DNA from: an uncultured Clostridia bacterium
GTDB lineage: Bacteria; Bacillota; Clostridia; Oscillospirales; Acutalibacteraceae
Assembly (NCBI GenBank): GCA_945912145.1
Contig: CAMEBF010000010.1
Coordinates: forward strand, 1-64,000
Length of the DNA stretch: 64,000 bases
Direction of reading: 5' to 3'
The notes below the pieces were generated by a model, which saw only the letters and a program-made list of their open reading frames with translations, was not told the origin of the DNA and did not search any database. This document shows, in pieces, positions 14,932-23,480 of this stretch (its first letter is position 1; the number at the start of each line of letters is the position of its first letter). A program made the translations under genes and the position numbers.

Positions 14932-15753
14932 TTACGGATTCAGAAGCTCTTCGGTGTACTTCGGGATATCGAATTTCGGTCCTAAGTACACGATCTGGAA
15001 TTTATAGCGTTCCACTTCGGTCGTGCGTCCGGTGTCGGCGATGGGCTCGTCAACATAGGTGATGATGTTGGCGATGCGGTCGTAGGAAATCTCTAAATGG
15101 ACGCGCTTGACGCCGTCGAACATGGATTTTTCGCCGGTCAGTTCTTCGTAACGTCTGAGGTAGTCCTCCGTCGGTTTGAACGAAAGCTCGGTGACGAATA
15201 CGGTGGTTTTTGCCGTACCGTCTTTGACGGTGAAATCCATATCGGACGCTTTGAGATATGTCAGCTCGCGGAGCACCGTAGAAGGACGGTATTGGTCAAA
15301 ATCGGGGCTCTCGTAAAATTCCTGCGCTGTCATCGGCTTCGCCGTTTTCGTGGAATCGCCGCTTTCCGGAATCGTTTCCGTTATCAGCAGTTCACGCGCT
15401 TCGCCGTCTTTTTCGGGCTGCGACAGACCGCAGAAAATTTCAAGCGCCTTTTTGGAATTGACGTTTTCTACAATCTGAATCTTACGATTGGTGTAGTTCC
15501 CCTGTCCGTCCAGTATGGGTACGTTTTCATCATCGGTCGACGCGTAGGCGTTGACCTGACGGTAGGTAGAGCTTTTGCCGTTGACGACAGTCTCTTTCCA
15601 ATAATAAATGTCGTTCTCAAATGTGTTTTGCAGCGCGTTTGAGAGAATGGAATCGATTTCGTCGTTCGTCAGCTGTTCGCCGCAGGAGGAGAAGCAAAGC
15701 AGGGAGCTGACCAGCAGCATGAGCGCGAGGAGTTTTGCAATATTCTTTTTCAT
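14932..15753 (-). CDS. lipoprotein, function unknown
   Basis: 273-residue exported lipoprotein. The signal peptide is MKKNIAKLLALMLLVSSLL, with the lipid-modified cysteine at residue 24 (FSSC). The mature part has no motif I recognise. It starts four bases after the stop of the transporter at 15758, so the two are co-transcribed. It may be an accessory envelope protein, but binding-protein function is not evident. Confidence 0.82.
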   Translation of the reverse strand: MKKNIAKLLALMLLVSSLLCFSSCGEQLTNDEIDSILSNALQNTFENDIYYWKETVVNGKSSTYRQVNAYASTDDENVPILDGQGNYTNRKIQIVENVNSKKALEIFCGLSQPEKDGEARELLITETIPESGDSTKTAKPMTAQEFYESPDFDQYRPSTVLRELTYLKASDMDFTVKDGTAKTTVFVTELSFKPTEDYLRRYEELTGEKSMFDGVKRVHLEISYDRIANIITYVDEPIADTGRTTEVERYKFQIVYLGPKFDIPKYTEELLNP

Positions 15754-15757
15754 AAGC

Positions 15758-17923
15758 TTACACTCCTTCCGTCTGCGCGTTCTGCATCAGAGCTTCTTCA
15801 TAGAGACGCTGCGCCTCGGCAAATGCCGCTTTGCTGTTGGTGCTGCGGTGCGAGAGTTCTTCGGCGGCGACATAGGGCTTGCAGACCTTGTTGAACAGCG
15901 CCATCTCTTTTTCGATCTTGTGGATCGCGTCACTCTTCGCTTTCTTTTCTTCCTTGGTTTCCTGCGGCATATCCAGCGCGTCGTTCAGCGTCTGCTGAAG
16001 CGGACGAACCACGCCGTCCGGATAATCCTTCGCCGCCTGACGCGTCATTCTCTGCATCTTTTTCGCGTTCTTCTTCGCCAGTTTTCTGGTCTTTTTCTCT
16101 TCCTTTGTCCCGGCGGGAAGCGCGTCGGCGTAGGCCGTGATGCGTGCCATATCGGCGCCTGCGATCTGCTCAATCGGCGTCTCTAAGAGCATTTCCGCCT
16201 GTTTTGCCAGCACGCGGTACTGATAAGTGTCGTATTTTTCAAATTCGTCGGTTAGAATCTTCGCGGCGTCCTTTTCCACGAGGAGCTGTTTTGCATCCTT
16301 GAACGCCTTTTTCGCTTTTCTGACGGCTTCGTCGCGTTCCTTTCCTTTCGGCAAGGCTTTTGCCTGCTTCAGGTCGGCTTTGAGCGCGTTCATATCCGGC
16401 GCGTCCGCTTCGATAAAGGCAATGCCCTGCCGGATATTCTCAACCGCCACGGAGACGCTCTCCGCCGTCAGATTGCCGTCGCGGTAGTCGTCGCAGAGCG
16501 AACGGTAATAGAGCACGCGGATGATATTGCGGTGCTTTTCGCGGGACAGACTGTAGAACATATAGGGGATAAGGTTTAAGGTCGCGCCGATAATGGAGAG
16601 AATGCACAGCACATAGAAGATGTTGTTGCGGACAGCGGGATCGTACAGAATATCGTAGTTCGTCGTGATACCCAGACATTCGTAGACGTACGGGATCACA
16701 AGACCCGTCAGCATGGTGATGGGCGTTCCGATCAGACCGGCGGTACCGAACATGAAGTCCATGCGCTTGCCGCTGAGGTACTGCTGATAGTCCTTGACTT
16801 CGGAGTGCATCGCGGAGTTGTAGACAAGCGTCAGGGCGTTGACAAAGGTGTTCATATAAATGAACACGAACAGCAGAATCGGCACTTTATACGAAAACGC
16901 CATGCAGGAGACGAAGACGATGTTTAGCGCGTTGTGGAAAATCAGCAGACGCCGGTTGCCGAGTGTTTTCATCAGCAGAGGAGTCGCAAGCATCGCGATG
17001 CCGGACGCCGTGCCGAGCACCGTCTGCAGCGCGGCATAGCTGACCATGTCCTGCGTGCCGTAAATATAGATCCAGCCGAACAGCACGCCGCTGGCTCCCT
17101 CTAAGAAGCCGATGTAGCCGGCGATATTGCGCAGCCACCAATGCTTGTTTTTCCAGATCTCAACACATCCCTCAAGAACGTTGATCTTCGGCTTATAATT
17201 TTTAGAGGTGATGATGCGCTCTTTGCAGCCGACAGCGGCAAACAGGTTCAGCGCAAGACCGATGGCTGCCAGCGGCATATACACATAACGGTAGGTGTTG
17301 ATATTGGTATAACCACCGAAATGATCCGCCATCAGCGGAACGACGATATTGCCGATTGTCGGCGCGAAAGAATACAGAAGCGAGTTGATACTCATAACTT
17401 TAGCGCGCTCTTCGGAATTCGGCGTGATGACCGTCGCGAGTTCGGAATAGGTATCCGTCAGCAGCGGAGAGATCATGCCGAGCGTAACAGCAAATACAAA
17501 GGTGCAGATGAGCTTCTGCGTATATCCCATCGTTTCAAACGGCAGGAACAGGAAGACCGTGATCAGAATGAAGACCGGAAATCCCATGATCGCGATATAC
17601 GGACGGAACTTGCCGAACCGCGTCTTGGTATTATCGACAATGACACCGCGGATCGCCGTGAAAAACAGACCAAGGATGGTCTGCACCATCGCCATATACT
17701 GTAAATCCATCGGCTTTAAGCCGAGCGTCGCGCCGAGCAGCGTATTGCTGGCGCTCAGGCTCATCAGACCGATAAAATAGATCAGCCATTGCTGACCCAT
17801 GCCGCCTAAACCCAGAGACAAAATTTCTTTGTACGGGACGTAATTTCCCTTTCTCGGCACTTTCCATTCATTTTTGACATCAATCAAAAGCTGTTTCGCG
17901 GATTGTAGCTTTTCTTTGAGCAC
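15758..17923 (-). CDS. MFS/GPH-type sugar transporter with long cytoplasmic C-terminal region
   Basis: 721 residues. Residues about 25-455 form a twelve-segment carrier of the glycoside-pentoside-hexuronide (MFS_2) type, with the loop motif RGVIVDNTKTRFGKFRPYIA (about residues 90-110) that resembles the family's D-x-T-x-x-R-x-G-R-x-R-P signature. The remaining about 260 residues are charged, Lys/Ala/Glu-rich and helical (for example KALPKGKERDEAVRKAKKAF), far longer than the usual tail and unlike the IIA domain of LacS transporters. The start is a GTG with GAGGAGGGG upstream. First gene of a two-gene operon with a lipoprotein. Confidence 0.87.
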   Translation of the reverse strand: MLKEKLQSAKQLLIDVKNEWKVPRKGNYVPYKEILSLGLGGMGQQWLIYFIGLMSLSASNTLLGATLGLKPMDLQYMAMVQTILGLFFTAIRGVIVDNTKTRFGKFRPYIAIMGFPVFILITVFLFLPFETMGYTQKLICTFVFAVTLGMISPLLTDTYSELATVITPNSEERAKVMSINSLLYSFAPTIGNIVVPLMADHFGGYTNINTYRYVYMPLAAIGLALNLFAAVGCKERIITSKNYKPKINVLEGCVEIWKNKHWWLRNIAGYIGFLEGASGVLFGWIYIYGTQDMVSYAALQTVLGTASGIAMLATPLLMKTLGNRRLLIFHNALNIVFVSCMAFSYKVPILLFVFIYMNTFVNALTLVYNSAMHSEVKDYQQYLSGKRMDFMFGTAGLIGTPITMLTGLVIPYVYECLGITTNYDILYDPAVRNNIFYVLCILSIIGATLNLIPYMFYSLSREKHRNIIRVLYYRSLCDDYRDGNLTAESVSVAVENIRQGIAFIEADAPDMNALKADLKQAKALPKGKERDEAVRKAKKAFKDAKQLLVEKDAAKILTDEFEKYDTYQYRVLAKQAEMLLETPIEQIAGADMARITAYADALPAGTKEEKKTRKLAKKNAKKMQRMTRQAAKDYPDGVVRPLQQTLNDALDMPQETKEEKKAKSDAIHKIEKEMALFNKVCKPYVAAEELSHRSTNSKAAFAEAQRLYEEALMQNAQTEGV

Positions 17924-17950
17924 GCGATCCCCTCCTCATCATACCGTATT

Positions 17951-17979
17951 ATTATAGTACAAATTGCAATCGTTGTCAA
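17951..17979 (-). promoter_or_regulatory. consensus promoter of the transporter operon
   Basis: TTGACA (17979-17974), 17 bp, TATAAT (17956-17951), both perfect, on the minus strand. Confidence 0.8.
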
Positions 17980-18049
17980 TCGACATAAAATAAAAGCGAA
18001 TATTTTTCATTTTTTGTTTAATTTTTATTGAATAAAGCATATAACATAC

Positions 18050-18163
18050 GGCAAATGTGTCGGAAGCGCTCCGCGCTTGATTTTTATGCCTGCGGCGCGC
18101 TTTATAATCAAAAGGCGAAGCCTTTTCCGACATTGCACTTTGAACTTTGCACTTTGAACTTTG
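18050..18163 (+). repeat. modular hairpin repeat, copy D
   Basis: Plus-orientation core (CCTGCGGCGCGC, AAAAGGCGAAGCCTTTT) followed by a GCACTTTGAACTTTGCAC tract. It ends directly at the pheT terminator. Confidence 0.78.
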
Positions 18164-18167
18164 AAAA

Positions 18168-18190
18168 AACCGCCGGGGATGCCGGCGGTT
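18168..18190 (-). terminator. terminator of pheST
   Basis: AACCGCCGG (18168-18176) and CCGGCGGTT (18182-18190) form a strong GC stem, with a U tract (TTTTTT) on the minus strand. Confidence 0.8.
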
Positions 18191-18210
18191 CTCGTTGTGT
18201 TATTCGGTTT

Positions 18211-20574
18211 TTACTGCTTCAGGACGATGCCGATTTTGGCAAGATTTGCGAGAAGTTCGTCAATATGCGCCTGAATTTCTTCCATCGAAAGCGTTCTGTC
18301 GGGAGAGGAGAATGACAGGCGAACCGTCATGCTCTTGGTATTGCCGAGCTCGAAAATGTCGATGACGCTTGCTTTCGTCAGCTCGGGAATGTGCAGGTCT
18401 TCCCATGTCTTTTTGATGTCGGCGTATTTCTGACCGTCCGCAAGCAGCAGCGACAGGTCGTAGTCGATCGTCGGGAATTTGGACGGGTCGGTGTATTCGG
18501 CGTCACGGACGGCGACCGCGAAGAAATCGTCCAGATCGATTTCGGCGCAGACGATGGCTGCGTTCTTGTCGATCTTCTGGCTGTTCATCGGGTGCAGCGT
18601 GAACATCTCGCCGATCTTTTTGCCGTCAACGAGCATTTCGGCGGTGTTCTTCGGGTGCTGATAGGCATGACGGACAGACGCAGCTTTCGCGAAGTCCGCA
18701 TCAAAATGCTTGATGTCGCGGAAGATGAACTTGAGCATATTGAGCATCTTGAAGTAAAGGTCTTTCTCCTTGCTCGTCTTGTCAAAGAGCACGATGCCCA
18801 GGCGGCGTCTTTCATTGCAGTAGCCGTTCTCGAGATAGCCGTCCACAACGCGTCCGCACTCAAAAATGCCGAACGACGGCGCGAACGATTTATTTTCGTA
18901 AGCGATTGTCAGCAGCGTCGGGATCATGGAATTGCGGATCGTGCCGTTCTCGGGTGTGGGAATGTTCAGAATGCGGCAGTTTTCTTCGACCTCGATGCCG
19001 AGCTTTTTATACTTTTTGCCGTCGCACCAGATGTAGGAGTGCACCTCGTGCAGGTTGAATTTATTGACCAGAAGGTCTTTGATGAGCGCGTCCTCACTCT
19101 TGACCGCTTCGGCGCGGACGGGACGCAGGGGGCTCTTTGTCGTGGTGATCTCGAAGTTGTCGTAGCCGTAAATACGGGTGATCTCTTCGATGATGTCCGC
19201 CTTGATCGTGACGTCTTTCGTCGATCTCCATGTCGGCACATCCACGGTAAAGGTGTCGTTTTCGAGCTTGACGCCGAAGCCGAGTGCCGTCAGCGTTTCG
19301 ACGATCTGGTCGTTGCCGATGTCGATGCCCGTATAGCGGTCCACATATTTTTTATCAAATGTCAGCTCGACTGCGGGATATTTTTTGACATATTTGTCGG
19401 CGAGCTTTGACGCGACGAAGCAGTCGGGATCGACGTCTTTCAGAAGCTTGACGAGGCGGCGGATCGCTGTGACCGTCATCTCCGGGTCAAGGATTTTTTC
19501 GTAACGCATCGAGGCGTCGGTGCGAAGACCCAGACGGGACGAGGTTTTGCGGACGCTGATGCCGTCAAAGTTCGCGGATTCGAGTACGACGCTGTCCGTA
19601 TCGCCGACGATCTCGGAATCAAGACCGCCCATGATGCCGGCGATGGCGACCGGCTCGTCGTTGTTGTAAATGAGCAGCGTGTTTTCGTCCACTTCGCGCT
19701 CCGTTTCGTCAAGCGTTGTGAACTTGCCTTTTTCCGCAGGCGTGCCGACGGCGATGGAATCGACCTTTTTGCCGTCAAACGCGTGCATGGGCTGACCCAT
19801 TTCGAGCATGACATAGTTCGTCAGGTCGGCGAGCAGGTTGATGCCTCTCATGCCGCAGTAGAAAAGACGAATACGCATCGCGACGGGGCTGACCGTCTTT
19901 TTGATGTTATTGACGCGCAGTGCGGAATAGCGGTATACAAGATCGCTCTTGATTTCGACGGGCACCTCTTCTCCCTCACTCCAGTCGCTTTCGTCGGTGG
20001 GAATGGGCTTCAGCGGCCGCTTCGTGATTGCAGAGAACTCTCTGGCGATGCCGTAGTGTCCCCAGAGGTCGGGACGGTTGGTCAGCGATTTGTTATCCAC
20101 TTCAAAGATGACGTCCCTGATCGGGTACAGCGCGCAGATATCCGTGCCGAGTGCGACGTCGTCGGTGATTTCCATCAGACCCGAATGATCGTCGCTGATG
20201 CCGAGCTCCGATTCGGAGCAGCACATACCGTGCGATTCATAGCCTGCGACAACGGCGGTCTTGATTTCACCTGCGCAGACCCGTCCGCCGTCAAGCGCAA
20301 CGGGCACGACCATGCCGAGCGCGACATTCGGCGCGCCGCAGACAATGTCGATCACTTCGCTGCCGACGTCTACTTTCAGCAGATGGAGCTTTTTGGAATT
20401 GGGGTGATTCTCGATGGAAACGATCTGGCCGGCGACGACCTTTTCGATGTCGTTTCCTTTATAATAGATGTCCTCGACTTCCGCCGTAGACAGCGTGAAG
20501 CGGTGGATCAGCTCTTCAAGATTCAGGCCGCTTAAATCAACGAATTCCTGAATCCAGTTCATAGATACAAACAT
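18211..20574 (-). CDS. pheT: phenylalanine--tRNA ligase beta subunit
   Basis: 787-residue beta chain of the alpha2-beta2 synthetase that charges tRNA-Phe. It has the normal bacterial domain order: N-terminal tRNA-binding (EMAP-like) domain about 40-150 (HPNSKKLHLLKVDVG), B3/B4 editing core about 200-390, B5 about 400-480, and the anticodon-binding FDX-ACB domain over the last about 90 residues (PTIDYDLSLLL ... SMTVRLSFSSPDRTL). It begins 15 bases after pheS, with AGGAGGG before ATG 20574. Confidence 0.97.
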   Translation of the reverse strand: MFVSMNWIQEFVDLSGLNLEELIHRFTLSTAEVEDIYYKGNDIEKVVAGQIVSIENHPNSKKLHLLKVDVGSEVIDIVCGAPNVALGMVVPVALDGGRVCAGEIKTAVVAGYESHGMCCSESELGISDDHSGLMEITDDVALGTDICALYPIRDVIFEVDNKSLTNRPDLWGHYGIAREFSAITKRPLKPIPTDESDWSEGEEVPVEIKSDLVYRYSALRVNNIKKTVSPVAMRIRLFYCGMRGINLLADLTNYVMLEMGQPMHAFDGKKVDSIAVGTPAEKGKFTTLDETEREVDENTLLIYNNDEPVAIAGIMGGLDSEIVGDTDSVVLESANFDGISVRKTSSRLGLRTDASMRYEKILDPEMTVTAIRRLVKLLKDVDPDCFVASKLADKYVKKYPAVELTFDKKYVDRYTGIDIGNDQIVETLTALGFGVKLENDTFTVDVPTWRSTKDVTIKADIIEEITRIYGYDNFEITTTKSPLRPVRAEAVKSEDALIKDLLVNKFNLHEVHSYIWCDGKKYKKLGIEVEENCRILNIPTPENGTIRNSMIPTLLTIAYENKSFAPSFGIFECGRVVDGYLENGYCNERRRLGIVLFDKTSKEKDLYFKMLNMLKFIFRDIKHFDADFAKAASVRHAYQHPKNTAEMLVDGKKIGEMFTLHPMNSQKIDKNAAIVCAEIDLDDFFAVAVRDAEYTDPSKFPTIDYDLSLLLADGQKYADIKKTWEDLHIPELTKASVIDIFELGNTKSMTVRLSFSSPDRTLSMEEIQAHIDELLANLAKIGIVLKQ

Positions 20575-20589
20575 GATTGCGTTCCCTCC

Positions 20590-21618
20590 TTATTTCCCGA
20601 TAAACTGCGACAGCGATTTCAGATTTCCGGAGTTGAGCACGCGGATATCCTTAATGCCGTACTTCATCATGGCAAGACGCGTCAGACCTAAGCCGAACGC
20701 GAAGCCCGTGTACTTTTCGGTGTCGATGCCGCCGTAGTGGAGGACATTGGGATGGATCATGCCGCAGGGGCACAGCTCGAGCCAGCCGCTGTTCTTGCAG
20801 GAGGGACAGCCGTCGCCGCCGCAGATGAGGCACTGAATATCCAGCTCAAAGCCCGGTTCGACGAACGGGAAGAAGCCGGGACGAAGACGGACGGTCACGT
20901 CCTGACCGAACACCTCGGAGAGCATGGTCTTCATGAAATAGATCAGGTTCGAGATCGAGATGTCCTCGTCGATCATGATGCCCTCCATCTGGAAAAACGT
21001 GTTTTCGTGGCAGGCGTCCGTGGATTCGTTGCGGAAGCAGCGTCCCGGGAAGATAGCACGCAGCGGCGCGCCGTATTTTTTCATAATGGAATTCTGCGCG
21101 GCGGAGGTGTGCGTCTTCAGAAGCTGACCGCTGCTCAGATAATAGGTGTCCTGCATATCGCGCGCCGGGTGATGCTTCGGAATGTTGAGCGCCTCAAAGC
21201 AGTTGTAGTCGTCCACGATCTCGGAAAAGTCCTCGATCGTAAAGCCCATCGTGCGGAAAATTTCTTCGACCTCGCGCTGAATGACCGTGATCGGGTGATA
21301 CGAGCCCATATCCAGATCAAGCGGCAGCGTCACGTCGTAATCCTCGGCGGCGTCAATCTGTTTCTGTTCTTCGAGCTTGACGATGCGTTCGTGCGCGTCG
21401 GCGAGCTGCTTTTCGATTTCCTGTTTGAGGACGTTTACAGCCTGTCCGAACGCCTTTTTTTCTTCGTTGGGGACGGTTTTTAGCTGCCCCATAAGCCCTG
21501 CGACGTGGCCTTTTTTACCTAAAAATTCCACGCGGAGCTGTTCGATTTCTTCCGATGATGTTACCTTTTCGAGAAGCCCTTGAAAAGCTTCGCGAAGAGA
21601 GGAGGTTTTATCTTCCAT
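20590..21618 (-). CDS. pheS: phenylalanine--tRNA ligase alpha subunit
   Basis: 342-residue catalytic class II subunit. A coiled-coil N-terminal part (about 1-95) is followed by motif 2 (GRCFRNESTDACHENTFFQ), motif 3 (GFAFGLGLTRLAMMKYGI) and a four-Cys insert (CLICGGDGCPSC). ATG 21618 has AAGGAAG upstream; the longer frame would enter the T-box terminator. Expression is controlled by the T-box leader at 21641-21912. Confidence 0.97.
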   Translation of the reverse strand: MEDKTSSLREAFQGLLEKVTSSEEIEQLRVEFLGKKGHVAGLMGQLKTVPNEEKKAFGQAVNVLKQEIEKQLADAHERIVKLEEQKQIDAAEDYDVTLPLDLDMGSYHPITVIQREVEEIFRTMGFTIEDFSEIVDDYNCFEALNIPKHHPARDMQDTYYLSSGQLLKTHTSAAQNSIMKKYGAPLRAIFPGRCFRNESTDACHENTFFQMEGIMIDEDISISNLIYFMKTMLSEVFGQDVTVRLRPGFFPFVEPGFELDIQCLICGGDGCPSCKNSGWLELCPCGMIHPNVLHYGGIDTEKYTGFAFGLGLTRLAMMKYGIKDIRVLNSGNLKSLSQFIGK

Positions 21619-21640
21619 ACCGGTCTTCCTTTCCGTGTTA

Positions 21641-21912
21641 TAATACAAAATAAAAAAACCGTCCCGCAAAAAAACGGGACGGAAAATAACCGTGGTACCA
21701 CCCGAATTCGGAAATCAAAACGATTCCCGCACTCTTGCCCGCCTTAATGCGGCGGCGACATTCCGCTTCGTTCCATGGGATTTTCGCGGAAAGCTCGGAC
21801 GCTGAAATTCACCTGTTACCGCTCCTCAGGTCACTCGCAGCCGGTGATGACCATTCTCTGAAAGCAGACGATAACCGCTACTGACACGCCGTCATAGCCT
21901 TTGACAATATAT
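21641..21912 (-). promoter_or_regulatory. T-box leader of pheST, specifier UUC
   Basis: Leader of about 270 nt on the minus strand, starting near 21912. It contains the T-box signature GGGTGGTACCACG (21703-21691), which pairs with the free 3' end of uncharged tRNA, and a terminator GTCCCG...CGGGAC (21680-21661) followed by a U tract. A UUC triplet at 21806-21804, followed by A, lies in the expected specifier position for tRNA-Phe. Uncharged tRNA would favour the antiterminator and turn on pheST. Confidence 0.93.
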
Positions 21913-21918
21913 AAGCAT

Positions 21919-21947
21919 ATTGTAACACAGCCGAACTGTTCTGTCAA
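21919..21947 (-). promoter_or_regulatory. promoter of the pheST T-box transcript
   Basis: TTGACA (21947-21942), 17-bp spacer, TACAAT (21924-21919) on the minus strand. Confidence 0.75.
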
Positions 21948-22009
21948 GACACAAATCGGAAAATCCCGCGCCGGCAGATTTTTCAATGATTTTTTTTGAA
22001 AAAATCCCT

Positions 22010-22040
22010 TGACAAGCGGCGGGAAATTGATTATTATAAT
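22010..22040 (+). promoter_or_regulatory. promoter of the Fur-family gene
   Basis: TTGACA (22010-22015) with TATAAT (22035-22040) at a long 19-bp spacing; the -10 region merges into the operator palindrome. Confidence 0.6.
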
Positions 22041-22058
22041 AATAACAATTATTATTAT
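22036..22058. promoter_or_regulatory. Fur/PerR-type operator
   Basis: Perfect inverted repeat ATAATAATAA-N3-TTATTATTAT covering the -10 and start of transcription. It resembles the AT-rich TTATAAT-N-ATTATAA boxes of PerR/Fur proteins, which suggests autoregulation. Confidence 0.7.
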
Positions 22059-22078
22059 CAATTAGGGGAGAGGTGACC

Positions 22079-22480
22079 ATGACACAGAAGGCGCGGCGGT
22101 ACAGCCGGAAGCGGGAAGCAATCCGAGCGGTTCTGAACGGAGCGCATTGCCATCCTTCTGCGGAATGGATTTATACGCAGCTGAAAACCGAGCTGCCCGA
22201 TATCAGCCTCGCGACCGTCTACCGCAATCTCGGCGAGATGAAGCAGAACGGCGAGATCCGCAGCGTCGCTTTCTTCGACGGCAAAGAGCGGTTCGACGGC
22301 GACGTCTCCCGCCATTCGCATTTTATTTGCGATTGCTGCGGCAGGATTGATGATTTTGATTGTGTGAAGCACGACGGCGAGTTGGATTCTCTCGCGCAGG
22401 AGAGCTTCAACGGCAGAATTGATTTTCATACGCTTGTGTTCCACGGCGTATGCCATGATTGCCTGCTGAAACATTCGTAA
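22079..22480 (+). CDS. Fur-family metal-dependent repressor, PerR-like
   Basis: 133 residues. Winged-helix DNA-binding domain about 1-75 (HPSAEWIYTQLK, DISLATVYRNLGEMKQ) and dimerisation/metal domain about 76-133. The latter has the His-rich SRHSHFICDCCG with one CxxC and a second CxxC in HGVCHDC for structural zinc. Neighbourhood and operator type favour a peroxide or oxygen sensor (PerR) over an iron sensor, but the sequence alone does not decide this. ATG 22079 has GGGGAGAGG upstream. Reverse rubrerythrin follows 58 bases later. Confidence 0.9.
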   Translation: MTQKARRYSRKREAIRAVLNGAHCHPSAEWIYTQLKTELPDISLATVYRNLGEMKQNGEIRSVAFFDGKERFDGDVSRHSHFICDCCGRIDDFDCVKHDGELDSLAQESFNGRIDFHTLVFHGVCHDCLLKHS

Positions 22481-22538
22481 AAAACGCATTTTGCGTTTTG
22501 ATAAATTCACAAAATAAACTCTCTGGAGGTATGTTCAC

Positions 22539-23084
22539 ATGAAAAAATGGGTATGTCCCGTATGCGGTTACATCCACGAAGGTGACGAGGCACCCGAAAA
22601 GTGCCCTCAGTGCGGTGTTCCCGGTTCCAAATTTACAGAAATGAAAGCGGAAGCTTCTTACGCAACGGTTCACGTTGTCGGTGAAGGCGCAAAGGATAAG
22701 GTTGAGCCCGACGTTTACGAAGGTCTTCTCGCCAACTTCAACGGCGAATGCACCGAGGTCGGTATGTATCTCGCTATGAGCAGAGTAGCGGAGAGAGAGG
22801 GTTATCCCGAGGTTGCCGAAGCGTACAAGAGATACGCTTTTGAAGAGGCTGAGCATGCGGCAAAATTCGCAGAGCTTCTCGGCGAAGTCGTAACCGATTC
22901 CACCAAGAAGAACCTTGAGCTTCGCGCAGCGGCGGAAGCCGGCGCCTGCGAAGGCAAATTTGAGCTTGCGAAGAGAGCGAAAGCCCTCGGCTACGACGCA
23001 ATTCATGACACCGTTCATGAGATGGCGAAAGACGAAGCCAGACACGGCGCAGGCTTTGCCGGTCTTCTCAAGAGACTTTTCTGA
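22539..23084 (+). CDS. reverse rubrerythrin
   Basis: 181 residues with domains in the reversed order: N-terminal rubredoxin ([12 protein letters not shown] and [11 protein letters not shown], residues 4-32), then a four-helix diiron ferritin-like domain (about 50-180) with ligand motifs [20 protein letters not shown] and KDEARHG. Such proteins are NADH-linked peroxide/oxygen reductases of clostridia and are usually repressed by PerR. Located just after a Fur/PerR gene. A hairpin (AAACGCA...TGCGTTT, about 22484-22499) between them may lower read-through; a separate promoter is not clear. Confidence 0.95.
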   Translation: MKKWVCPVCGYIHEGDEAPEKCPQCGVPGSKFTEMKAEASYATVHVVGEGAKDKVEPDVYEGLLANFNGECTEVGMYLAMSRVAEREGYPEVAEAYKRYAFEEAEHAAKFAELLGEVVTDSTKKNLELRAAAEAGACEGKFELAKRAKALGYDAIHDTVHEMAKDEARHGAGFAGLLKRLF

Positions 23085-23102
23085 TTAAAAAGCATAAAAT
23101 TT

Positions 23103-23137
23103 TCGGACGTCCGCAGAAGCAGGCGTCCGATTTTTAT
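23103..23137 (+). terminator. terminator of reverse rubrerythrin
   Basis: TCGGACG (23103-23109) pairs with CGTCCGA (23124-23130), followed by TTTTTAT. Confidence 0.8.
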
Positions 23138-23140
23138 AAT

Positions 23141-23405
23141 GTGCAAAGTGCAGTTTTGGAATCCCTGCGGGTTTGGCTTCTCAGTGAAGTTTGTCCCTTG
23201 AGGGACAAGTGAAGCAGCCCTGCGGGCTATGAAGTTTCGGCTGCGCCGAAATGAAGTTTTTGCCTGTCGGCAAAAGATTCGGAAGCCCTGCGGGCTTGGA
23301 TTTTACGCCTGCGGCGCGTTTTATAATCAAAAGGCGAAGCCTTTTCCGACATTGCACTCTGAACTTTGCACTTTGAACACTATATTTTGCGCTTTGAACT
23401 TTGTT
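23141..23405 (+). repeat. modular hairpin repeat, copy E (full length)
   Basis: About 265 bp between the convergent rubrerythrin and clpC genes. The left end is GTGCAAAGTGCAG. Then hairpins TTGTCCC...GGGACAA, AGCCC...GGGCT, TTCGGC...GCCGAA and TTTTGCC...GGCAAAA are joined by TGAAGT-like linkers. The common core follows, and the right end is TTGCACTCTGAACTTTGCAC plus more units. One of the most complete copies. Confidence 0.82.
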
Positions 23406-23420
23406 GAAAAAAAACTTAAC

Positions 23421-23450
23421 AGCCCCGTCATACAGGTGTACGGCGGGGCT
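23421..23450 (-). terminator. terminator of the ctsR-clpC operon
   Basis: AGCCCCG (23421-23427) and CGGGGCT (23444-23450), followed on the minus strand by a T-rich tract (GTTAAGTTTTTTTT). Confidence 0.8.
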
Positions 23451-23480
23451 TTATCTGATAGGAGCCGTTTTACGGAAGGC

